The notes beneath the pieces are model-generated. The model made no database searches and was not told the DNA's origin. It saw only the letters and a list, made by a program, of their open reading frames with translations. 64,000 bases of DNA. It comes from Rotaria macrura. Lineage: Eukaryota > Rotifera > Eurotatoria > Philodinida > Philodinidae. A program made the translations under genes and the position numbers. Below are positions 1 to 10,555 of this stretch, piece by piece. Each line of letters begins with the position of its first letter. Position 1 is the stretch's first letter. Where the stretch lies: contig OENT01000362.1 of assembly GCA_900239685.1 (NCBI GenBank), positions 1 to 64,000 on the forward strand, read 5' to 3'.

Positions 1-859
1 GCAGTTAAATGTCTGGTTAATCAGAATCAGATGATATGAGTGAGGGTGAGCGGCTTTCTGGATTCCTGTGGATACGAGAGAGAGAGACTGGTTATGAGTG
101 AATCGAGGAGCTGAATCGCTTTCCCCGCCTAACAACCAACCAAATCCACACTCTCTCTTCGAGATGCATTCGGTTCTTCAATCAAGTAAGTAAAGCTTCA
201 AAGATAACAATGTGAATATTTGAATTACTTTCTTCGAAAAAATTTAGAATGCAGAAAAAGCATCCACAGAGAGAAAATTCATTTTCAACATGTGAAAGTT
301 CAAATATTTCAGAAAATAAATCGTTCTCATAAAATGGCAACTGCAACAAGAAAGACTTGCAACTGCTTTCAGCTCAACTTCTGTCAAATAGGTATGCACC
401 AGTGCCAGTTAAATGGGCACCATTCGGACTGGGTATTTATATAAATCAACTCATTTTCAATATTAGATAATATAACCTATTAGCATAATTAAGTTGCTAA
501 CTATTGATTGAGTCAAAGATTGTTTGAATAGATGCCTAGTCAGACTGGCACCTAGTGAATTAGATATTCGTGAATACCTCATGCACTCCTAACACTATAT
601 ACGTTAAAATTACTTACAAAGGGTATCCATATTCATTTGACTATGAATTGAATGATATAGACACCCAGTCCAACTGGAGCACCAGTCGAACCGGGTATAT
701 AGTTCCAAGTTCTTAATTGATACTAATGCATACCTACTTTCAAACATTGCATTCCCTATCTAGAAAGCCACGAATTAAGGATTGCGTTTTAAAGATAGTT
801 TTACACATTCATTGTATATATTTTAGCTACAAAACATCCCAGCCCGGGAGATGAATGAA
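1..859. other. Intergenic, no gene recognised
   Basis: No reading frame here has recognisable domains or a convincing exon structure. The small open frame near 220-444 has no supporting features. Nothing else stands out. Confidence 0.5.
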
Positions 860-1560
860 GTTTTGAAAAATGATCTTTAAAGATCTTTACATTTAGCTGT
901 TTATTACGGCCTCAAGAGGACCGATTAGTGCTTGTAAGAGCTGCCAATGATCTCATAAGATCGCGTGCTTTTAGAAGGAGTATTAGCTCCAGAAGAATTG
1001 TAATAAATGCTTGCCGTGAATCGTGGGCCATGGATACATATCCTGGGATCTCCGATTGTGTATTTGTGGTTTTCGGCCCAGTTCCTTTTGGAAACATGAA
1101 TTTCCTGCGGATTATTCCGTCGAATCCGGTGGCGGTAATGATTGACCGAGGTATACGTATAAATATCTGTTAAGGAAGGAAATCGATTGTAGTTGTAATT
1201 ATCATCATATTGACTAGCTGTGCCCAGATATTGTTATTGAGGAATACGGCGTTGCCAACTTTTAACGACTTTGGAGCATTCATCGTAGTCATAGTTATGC
1301 GAAGTCGTTCTCGAGTTTTTGATTGCTGTGGTCCTTGTTGATCTCAATTATCATTTGCATTACTATCAATAATAGTGAAGGAATGGGTTCTATTATTCGA
1401 TGTTATTGCTTGTGTTAAAACATTTGACCGCTGTGGTAAAGTATTTATTGGTGTACAAGGTCTTGCATTCATTGTTGTTTGATCAGAATTCTCTAAATTA
1501 AAATCGGCTGGAAGATGTTTACAACATCTAATGGTGACGTATCATGTAATTGTGCGTAGG
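860..1560 (-). pseudogene. Possible degraded coding sequence, unidentified
   Basis: On the minus strand, long near-open stretches with coding-like composition succeed one another in different frames. An upstream part contains the motif CCKHLPADFN followed by a Thr/Asn/Gln-rich stretch. A downstream part contains NNPQEIHVSKRNW and ends at a stop close to position 915. A stop codon (about 1343-1350) and frame changes interrupt any continuous protein, and no start codon or clean splice sites link the pieces. I do not recognise the family. It could be a dead gene, or coincidental open frames in slightly GC-richer DNA. Confidence 0.25.
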
Positions 1561-2700
1561 AGTCGTGCTTAAGTTTTTCTTTAAGCTTAAATTTAAAATT
1601 AAAGTAAGTAAGTTACACTTTAAAATTTTACTTTTAAAATATGAATAGCGATTTGTTTTAATATATTCAATCAGTATATCCAATTCTTAGCATTTCCGTG
1701 CTAAAAAAAGGGTACTATAAAAGCCACCTTTGTTGGAACTACATAAAGCGAATTGGGTAGTTTTCTTGGTATTCGCACAATAAGCTATATTTTAAAAGAT
1801 TCTACTTAGGTCTTTCAAAAATTCAAAAATAGTTAGATGCTGCTTTCTCAATTAACTTTAGTCATTTCGTACTGATGAACTATTGATTATTCTTTTAATA
1901 ATGTCAATGTACGGCTTTTAAGAGTGTGGATGTGAGGAGGAGAGACACCCACACCCGCCAGGATCCAACCGGAAATTGCAATAATCCGGTAAAGAAGCAT
2001 CGGAAAAGAGTCGGAATCCACCGTATTCCAATCAAATTATTTCTGCTTTGGAAATCAAGCCTCAGCTTGAAAAACAATTGCATTGCATATTAAATTCTCA
2101 TTCATGACACTCCTTGATATCCAAATCATCATTTTACAAAAAAAGACCTTTAAAGGTCTTTTTTGGGATTTTGTTTTCGAATTCCTTTTATTTAAGGACA
2201 ATGTCCATGACCTGGATAGTTTAGCGTATTTTGATGGGGTCGCTTGAAAATTTTAGATTCGTTACTTAATGTGTTATCGGTTTCAGTGCATTAATTTATA
2301 TTTGAAATTTTTTGATAAAAATTTGAAATGAAAGGTCCTTAAGAGACTTTAGTAGCGTCACTTACCTTGATTGAAGACTCAGGAAAGTCTCAAAACGCTA
2401 GTGTTTAAGATGTGTGGTGTTCTTAAACATATCGTTTTCGGTTTGCCAAAGTCTAAAAATCTGATTTTTAGGTCCTCGGACTGAAAATTCCCGTTTTTGT
2501 GACAAAAGCGAGTTTGGAGGGAAATGTATAATGTTTCACTAGAATTTTTTTCCGAGGGTATGTTCTGGTGTGTTTTAGGCTTGTTTAAAAAAGAAGTAAA
2601 AGCTCGATTCAAAATTCGGAGACTTTACTTAGTAATTCTGAGTATTTAGCGCTTTTTGGCAAACAGCCGGATGAGTTATCGGGAGCTTAGCGGAAACGTT
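1561..2700. other. Intergenic; contains a short perfect palindrome
   Basis: No gene seen. Positions about 2139-2164 hold a near-perfect palindrome built on AAAGACCTTTAAAGGTCTTT, which could form a hairpin of about 12 bp. A second related GACTTT-rich stretch lies at 2330-2400. These may be internal parts of a decayed mobile element. Confidence 0.4.
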
Positions 2701-2991
2701 CAGATCTAAGCCGTGTTCTCTGTGGATGGGAAAATTGCTTTTTGCGTTATTGGTATCCATTCCGGAAACGGTCGGATCTGGACCGTATGTGGTCCGGGCT
2801 TGGAAACGGTGTTTTCCGACGACGGATCCCGTATAGGAAACGGGAACCGTACCCGTGGATACGCTCCTGTACCCGGCATTGCCGGGAAGTAAGCCGGATC
2901 CGGAAGCCGGAACCGATTTCGGAAACCCGCTTCCGGAATTTGTCGGAATAGTACGGGATCCGGCCGGTTCCCGCCTTACGTCTTGGATCTG
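2701..2991. mobile_element. Candidate non-autonomous hAT-like element with GGATCCGGAA-type repeats
   Basis: A GC-rich island in AT-rich surroundings. The left edge CAGATCTAAGCCGT and the reverse complement of the right edge CAGATCCAAGACGT match at 12 of 14 positions, so they act as terminal inverted repeats. The interior is full of degenerate CCGGAA, GGATCC and GGAACC words in both orientations, as in the better supported elements at 17602 and 52950. No 8-bp target duplication is visible (flanks GAAACGTT and GGTAAGAA), so the boundaries are tentative. Confidence 0.4.
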
Positions 2992-5012
2992 GGTAAGAAA
3001 AACTACGATTAAACTAAGATAAAACTCGCTCTAGTTCGGAAGTCATAATTCACTCAATATCTCTGGAACAATTGTTTGTGATTAAAAAATACATTTAATA
3101 AATACATAAATTAATTTAAAAAAATTTTCGTATCGCTTTCAGTTTTTCATGGTGCGACTATTAATAAAAATAGTCGTAATAAATTTCGAAACAGTTTTTT
3201 TTTATATCATTATTGTGTACAGGTGGTGTCTTTGGATTTGGGAGATTTTTAAATTAAAGAAAAATTTCTTTCAACCTAGGTTACTTGGTTTATAGGGAAA
3301 AAGTTAAGTTTAAATAAATTTTATGAATTCATATTGACAAAAGTTTTTGCAAAAAACTTAATTTACTTCATGTTGACTACGTTAAAGCTAATTACAAGTT
3401 AAACATTCATTTTTAAAAGCATATGCCAAAGTTAATAACTAGATTATCTTTTTTTAATTTCTGATTTTATCTATGGTCATATGTTTTTTGAAACATCTAT
3501 AAATGAAATGCTTTGACTACTTTATTCGATCGCAAAAAGTCTTTCAGTTCGAATGTATTTCGCTTATAAGACCAATATGCTTTTCTTTAATTAATTTCGT
3601 GGAAATTTTATGCGGAAACAAGCCCATCACTTTTGTTAGTATCAATTTAATATACACGAGCAGAAATTGGACAGGTCTATTTTTCTTTTTTATTAAGTTT
3701 ACATTATTCAGCGATCAGACAAAGAAAAAATTGTACACGCAGAAAATTAAACAACAGACCAATGTAAATTCTGTAATTCAATTAATTAATTCTTTCGTTT
3801 ATGTATGATAGATTATCGTGAAAAATTATCATTGCGACGAAGTGTACTAGTACCAAACTTTTGTTCATAAAGCCTGGGAATGAAGAATAATAAAAATTGC
3901 ACTAAAAAGTGACGAACAGGAGAAATTAATGAAATATTTGAAAATCTACTGTAACCACACCCATATGCGTAAAATATGCTGTTTCTGCGAGATATCAGAA
4001 AATATCATTCTAATATGAGAAACGAGTCCGATAGAATGGCTTTGATAATTTCAGAGGGAACAACTACATATTTATTGCAGTTCATCTCTTATATTAGGGG
4101 TTTTTAATTGATTATTTTTAGGATTCCAACCACTAATCGCGCTGTGATTAAATCTAGCTGAAGCATATCGACTAAGGAACTCATGAAGTATTTTTGCATG
4201 TGGAGATGCAGAATGGTATTGCTACAGTTACCACAGCTCATTTGTAATTACTTTCCAGCAGTGATATGACTTAAATTTATATCGCAAAAAAACTGTTTTG
4301 TCCTGCTGTGCACTACGCCGTTCTGCTAAGCGATACGCCGTTCTGCTGAGCGGTACGCCGTCCAATAATTAATTAAAACTACCAAGTACGTTTAGTGAGA
4401 TCAACCAGTTCAATTATAAAAAAGGGCCAAAAGTCCTAAAGAAATTTGGGCCCGTTCAATCCGGTTCGAAAAATTTCCGGACTTTCGGCCCGGGCCCAAA
4501 GTGCGGGCCGAAATTCCTGTAACCCAATTTTTTGAAGTATACATATTTCGAAGATTGATAAAAAGCAGCAATACTTTTTCGAGAAAATATCGACCTCAAA
4601 CTAAGATTTGCCCTTTCGGACGGGATTTGAGCATCAAAGCCAGTTTAAAAGGTGCGCATTAGATGGACCTCATTGAATTATACACGGATAGATTCACGAA
4701 AACGTTGAAAGTCTGTTCTCAAAGAATTGCGGCCAGTTTTACGAGAAAACCTTTTGGGTTTTGGAATAGTTTTGCACGTTTCCTGAGATTCGAGACATGA
4801 AAATTAACGAAAACCGTATCGATTCGATGAAGATGCTCAAGTTCTACAAATATTGTTTCATGACAACGATGGAAGTTTGCCTTCAGCGAACAGGGAAATA
4901 TTTTGCCTTTTAGCACTGGCTTATCTAGTTTCCAGAGAATGAAAGCATGTAGATGAACTGTGAAGGTATCCATCGTGTAGATCTCATCAAGATCTATCTG
5001 GAGAGTGGTTTC
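2992..5012. other. Intergenic with GC-rich repeat relics
   Basis: No gene recognised. Positions 4312-4372 carry three degenerate copies of a TACGCCGTTCTGCT-NAGCG unit. Positions 4424-4520 carry degenerate GGGCCCAAAGTCC-type words in both orientations (GGGCCC at 4449 and around 4490). These resemble the subterminal repeats of the other elements in this window, but I could not find matching termini. Confidence 0.4.
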
Positions 5013-5236
5013 TAGGGGTGGCACTTTTCCTTTCCTTTCTAGGGAAAGTTAAACGTTCCTTTTGAGTTTTTTCAAGTATTTTCTGAATTGAGCAGCATCA
5101 GTTGCATTAGTTTCTTCCATAAACTATGAAAAACGGTAAAGAAAGTATTCGAATTTGCTTCCTTCTAAAGAAAACTTGAATGTTAAAAAGCTTTCCTTCC
5201 CCAAAGGAAAGTGAAAGTGCCACACCTAGTGGTTTC
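5005..5236. mobile_element. hAT-type MITE, copy 1 (216 bp plus 8-bp target duplication)
   Basis: The element runs 5013-5228, beginning TAGGGGTGGCAC and ending with the near-inverse GTGCCACACCTA. It is flanked by a perfect 8-bp direct repeat, GTGGTTTC, at 5005-5012 and 5229-5236; an 8-bp target-site duplication is the hallmark of hAT transposases. Inside, the ends carry GGAAAGT/ACTTTCC-rich inverted sequence. There is no coding capacity, so it is a miniature non-autonomous element. A second copy lies at 8992-9201. The intact target duplication suggests a fairly recent insertion. Confidence 0.85.
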
Positions 5237-6696
5237 TCCTCTTTGCAGATTTGAAGGAAGCCAATCATGAAGCGTTTAACGGATTCAACCTTTGTTTTAT
5301 TGCTGTATTGTTTGGTTTTCGGGTGGGTGGAAAGGAATTTTTGTATAAACGTTATGTCAATCTGATAGAGCTAGTCGCGTTCTACTCGAAGAGTTGTGTC
5401 TCGATATTGGAGAATTGAGAATCGCGAATCGTTTCTGGAAGAGGTAGAATCCTGACCTTTGATATCCTACGTAATTTCCACTTATCATAAATTTTTTTCT
5501 TCTCTTCAAAAACTCGGTTGTTTCTAGAATAAACGTATCTCGGTAAAACAGAATTAGGATGTCCATATTAATACCCATTAAATGTAACTGACATTTGAAC
5601 TCTTGTATGAGAGTATCAGTATAACAGACAGATTTGTCAAGAGTTGTTCGATGCTAAAGAGCTGAAAACGTTTCTAAATCAAGTTTAAGTTTATTATTAA
5701 CTATTTTAACTTGTATCTAAGTTCTCCGGAAGTTTGGAAATTTCAATTTATGCTATCTTTTACATTTTCAGATTTGTGAAGAAACGTAGTCATAGCTATA
5801 CAGTACAATAAATACTTAATTTTAATAGGATAAAAAACAAGATGATTTGGCTAATCAGTTTTAACAGATTATAATAAATTATATGTCCAAAAAAAGAAGT
5901 AGAATCATAAAATCTTCATCAACTTGTGTTGTTGTCTTCATTTTACATCTACATTTTACTTCCTTGATTCTTTCGACAGATGGAAGGTTCACATGAAATT
6001 AAATGGCTTCGTTTCTGGTGATGCTTCCACTTTTACAGGCTCGTATGCAGTCACACGGCTCTATTTATAAAGTTCATTGATGAAGTTCGACAAACGATGA
6101 CTGTGAAGGAGTTACTGAGGATTTTCATCAGTGTTTTTTAAATTTTGTATTGAATTGTACTATAGAAAAATTTTCTTAAGACGGGCAGTCAAGATCCTTC
6201 GATATATTCCTCTGCAAATGACGGAGTGGTTAGTCGTTCGTCAGCCCCTCTATCGGACAGAACTCATAGCTAGACACTCAACTAGAAAGCTCACAATGCA
6301 AATGATCCACAGGCTGGAAGAATACATACGAAGAATGGATATCGTAAAAACACGACTATTTTTGACGTTGCATACAAGTGATGAACAGTTAGAATAGTCT
6401 ATTGATGTATTACATATTGTTTTTGGTTAAAATTATAACTCGATCAATTCATGAGACAAAAAGATTCTAAGAACAAGAGTACACTCACGAAAATCGATAC
6501 TAAAGCATACGTATAGAGACGTCGATGCTCACACACACACACACCATCTCTACTATCGAATGCAAGAATTTTTCAACGATTGTACAGTACTGTTTAAAAA
6601 TTAGCAGGTGAATACTCTGTGAAGAGTTGCACGCTAGTTCGGGTGATGGGCGTTGCTTTTAGCAATAACTATCGTCAACTACAAGAACAATTATTT
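5237..6696. other. Intergenic, no gene recognised
   Basis: The longest open frame (6131-6397, plus, 88 codons) shows no domain or splice support. A short (CA)n run sits at about 6530-6544. Nothing else stands out. Confidence 0.45.
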
Positions 6697-8301
6697 CTAT
6701 TGTATACTACATTTACATTTAGTGTGTGATTTGTCATTTTCTGGTTCATCTGTTGACAATTTGATTATTAACGGTCTCTTCACAGGTGGAAACTGTTTGG
6801 TAATGATCTGAACAGCCGTAGAATGATATTCTTCATAAAACTGGTAAAAAATTTTGTTTTGTTCCTCTGAAGTTAATGTTAAATTGTTCATAGTCGTGGC
6901 GTATTTCTTATCAAATTCATTCAAGTATAAATTTAATGTTGTTTCAATTTCCATCGCTGATGGCCTATATCGAGGATCTTCTTCTAGACATCGATCAATC
7001 AAATCACTAAATAGTGGACTTTCTTTCTTCAACTGAATTCGGTTTTCTCGAAAGCCATGTTCAACTTCAGTAAATAATTCATTCAATGTCAAGCCAAATG
7101 TAAAAATGTCAAGCTTTTGATCGTACATTCCACTATGATAAAATTCAGGTGGCATGTATCGTTTACATCCGATTTGTGTGTGATCTAGATATTGATCTAA
7201 AACACGTACTAAACCCATATCACCAATTTTCGCTAAATAATCATCAGTTATGAGAATATTAGCTGGACGAATGTCTCGATGAATCAATGCATGATCGTGA
7301 ATTTTACGCATACCACTCGCAATATTACATGCAACACTTAATTTTTGTCGATACATTAATCGTGCTTCTTGTTGTGTGTTATAGATAACATTTGTCAGAC
7401 TGCCTTTGTTCATCAATTCGGTAACCAAATAATACGTCATTAAACCATTTTCATTTTGGAAAGAGGAATATCCGTAAATTTTCAAAATATATGCACCATC
7501 AACTTCGGCGTATGCAGATAATTCTCGAAGAAAACTTTTTTCTAATTGCTGAGGATCTATTCCAGCTGGAATATGTAACACCTTGCATGCTACTTGACGG
7601 CGACCAGTTTTGGATGACCATTTTGCTTTATAGACAGTACCTAAACACACGCGAGAATTTCCAATCGAAACTTTTGATTTATGAAAGCACAAACCGAAAG
7701 CTCCTTGTCCTAATGGATCTCCGAGTTCGATGTCTTTTTTATCGATTCTCTGTATGATTTCGCTCGATACAAAAACAAGTGGATGATTCGATTTATGTTG
7801 CGCATTATCACTGTTTTTCATTGCACAAGTTTTACAAAGATTGAAATTGGGACATGCGTCACATTTGAAACGTAATCCAGATATATTTGGTAACAAACAA
7901 CTATTGCATAAAACGTCACCATGTTGCTCATTTTCATACCATCTTTCTAGTGTATCAATTGTAATTTCATGTTTTGTTTTTATTTTACGGCCAAACAATT
8001 CACCCGGAACTTTAAAATGAACTATGGGATGCCCTTAAGTTTTATAGCACACAAAAAAAAATGCATTTGTCAATATTATTACCAAAAATCTATTACCCGT
8101 TAAATGTTGTTCTGATTGCAGACGGTTCTCAAAGCATTGCGCACAAATATTGTAATTAGTACAAATTAAACATTTGTAGCAGTCCACTTGAAAATTTTCT
8201 ACTCCACAAATATTACACGAAACTCTATGTTGATTTCGATTCTTACAGGTGGTTTTATTATCCCCTTTATAGTGAAATACTTTACGCACTGCTTTCTTCA
8301 T
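6697..8301 (-). CDS. ZZ-ZZ-protein kinase (tyrosine-kinase-like group)
   Basis: Three exons (8301-8097, 8033-7695, 7640-6697) give about 495 residues. Two ZZ-type zinc fingers come first: residues about 29-70 (CNIC..CLIC..C..C, then H..HP) and 100-150 (CNSC..CDAC..C..C, then H..HP). ZZ fingers usually bind peptides or other proteins. The kinase domain spans about 160-430: glycine loop GQGAFGTV, lysine in VACKVLH, catalytic loop HRDIRPAN, PPE in place of APE, and WxxDIxxFG-like DIFTFG. The metal-binding motif reads GDMG rather than DFG, but the aspartate is kept, so activity is plausible. Intron 2 (54 bp) is a multiple of three and open, so a naive reading inserts 18 false residues into the glycine loop; splicing restores the loop. 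The short tail ends in KCKCSIQ, which could be a lipidation site. The substrate is unknown. Confidence 0.88.
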
Positions 8302-8991
8302 TCGTCAATATTTTTTGTTGTTGGATGCATTGGGTTCTTTTACTCACGTATAAAATCTCTATGAGTAAAGAATTTGATAAAAGCAAATACGATTCACTAT
8401 TTTTTCTCTATCCTTTTGACAAGAATTATTTGCACATGCTTCTATTAGTATGACATTTCTTCTTGAGTTTGCCACGAATCAAACATTATCGACATTATTC
8501 ATCATTACATAGTTACTGTTTTTTTTTCTTGTTTATGGCCCGACAAAAATGACATACAGGTTTGAAATGTATTACTTGACACGAAAATAAAAACGTAAAT
8601 GAATGAAAATAAGATTTATCTATTTTCCTTTCCGTTGTCAACAAATATACACTCATGAGTTGTTGTTTTTTCTATAAATAAAACTTGGAACAATCAGCAT
8701 GTCTTTCAAGACTTTTATTGTCAATAAAACTGTTTGAAATAAACACGCTTCCATTTTTTGTACTAGCTTTATCTATTCACTGTAGTATATGCCACACAAA
8801 TTATTACAATTCATACATTCTGAGGCTTCATAATGTATTCATTTTAAAAGTTACTACAAGAAATCTGGAGTTCGTTTCGAATTATATTATATTATAATTT
8901 ACGTAGATGCATCATTTTTCCTTCGATCGATAGTGTTTGTCGTTAGAGTTATTTTTTTATTATGTGCAGAAAGAAATCATTTGATCCACTA
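8302..8991. other. Intergenic upstream of the ZZ kinase
   Basis: No gene seen. This stretch should hold the kinase promoter; I see no defined motif. Confidence 0.4.
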
Positions 8992-9201
8992 TAGGGGTGG
9001 CACTTCTCCTTTCTAGGGAAAGTTAAACTTTCCTTTTGAGGTTTTTTAAGTATTTCCTGAATTGAACAGCATTAGTTGCATTATTTTCTTCCATAAAATA
9101 TGAAAAACGGTAAAGAAAGTATTCGAATTGGCTTTCTTCTAAAGAAAACTTTAATGTAAAAAGCTTTCTTCCTGCAAAGGAAAGTGAAAGTGTCACCCCT
9201 A
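8992..9201. mobile_element. hAT-type MITE, copy 2 (210 bp)
   Basis: Starts TAGGGGTGGCAC and ends GTGTCACCCCTA. It is collinear and closely similar to the copy at 5013-5228 along its whole length, including a shared interior that reads TATGAAAAACGGTAAAGAAA. The flanks ATCCACTA and TTTGACGA do not match, so the target duplication has decayed or the copy has rearranged. Two such copies 4 kb apart indicate an active or recently active family. Confidence 0.8.
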
Positions 9202-10555
9202 TTTGACGATCGAAAAAAACATTCCGTCATTAGACAAATACATTTTGTTCTATACAATGTTTAAGAGTCATTACATTGGCATGTATCTTGTGAATCGAGC
9301 ACCACGTTTTTTTATGAAAACCAATCTGTAATCGAATAGGTCATGATGTGATGCAATTTTTGACTGAACTTTTTGAATATGGATATCTAACATATTTTAT
9401 CTTGATGGTATGATTTACTAGAGTAACTTGGATCAAAAGCACTCACATAGAGTCCAAATTGTCAATGAATTTTTATTTAATCTAGTTTTCTCACTCTCTG
9501 ATCTTCAAGTTTGTTGGTTTAATTGTTTGCATTGTTAATGTATTCGTCGAAAATAATGACCTTCATTTGAAATGAAACTTTGTTATTCGTGTACGATACT
9601 GTATTCTATGGCTGATAATGACCTAAGATGATGATGAAAAGTCATTCGATCATATACTCTGATGCAGTAATTACATTTATACTCAGTAATATTTTCTTTG
9701 ATGCATAATTTGAATGTAGAAATTCTGATTAAATCTATGAAATCTTTCATGTTTACTTTACAATAGTAAGAACGAAATTGTAATTTAGATATCAAAATTA
9801 CACAGCCCATTGGTGCACGAATATTTAATTGACATATTGGATTAAAATGAGCAAAGGAAAGAAATCTTTATATTTCAATGTGATATGAAAGACATGGCCA
9901 AATAGGTTCTATTCAGATGGCACTTATTATTGAAAAATAAAATCATGATTTGACACTTACCTCATCGCAATAAACTATGTGCTTTATGAAAATCTAGTAA
10001 AGTAGAACAAACTGTTTGTTTTTAAAAAAAGTATTTTCAAATATTTCTCTTGTATCAATTCTTACCTTAAATTCATATGATAGATATCATGCCTAGAATT
10101 CGGATTTTTTCATAAATCGATCTCACAAACAAGCTTAACATATTCGGATATGTAAAGATCCTTGTTTATTCCACACTCACATTCGTCACGTTGCATAAAT
10201 TGATCAGAGATTTATTAAATTTTTTTCTTATTTAATAATCCCTCTTCCTATATAACTTCTTTTGTATCGTATTGAATTATCTAAACATTCATGTTACTTG
10301 AGATCATATCTGATAGTTGCTTTTTATGTCTAGACAATCAACCACGAAAGATAAATACATGATAATCAAATGAAAAATTTTAAGAATTCTTGGGGGAAAA
10401 TATGACTTCTACTCCTATTGGATGCATTAATTTATTATCTCTATTAACAACCAATATATCAAAAATAAAATATAAAACAATAAGATCACAGTATCATGAA
10501 CAAAAATAATATTCAAAAAGATAAAATCAAATACATGACTTGTTTGGCTTTATCT
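9202..10555. other. Intergenic, no gene recognised
   Basis: A minus-strand open frame at 9583-9810 has a CxxC and a downstream HHHL that faintly resemble a zinc finger, but there is no supporting context. It is otherwise plain AT-rich sequence. Confidence 0.4.

Noticed and set aside
7641..7694. An 18-residue insertion in the kinase glycine loop
   Set aside because: It is flanked by a good GT donor and TTTAG acceptor, and removing it restores the consensus loop; treated as an intron.
9583..9810. Possible zinc finger (YKCNYC..HHHL) on the minus strand
   Set aside because: A single imperfect motif in an isolated frame; the His spacing does not fit C2H2 or the finger family at 19918-23863.
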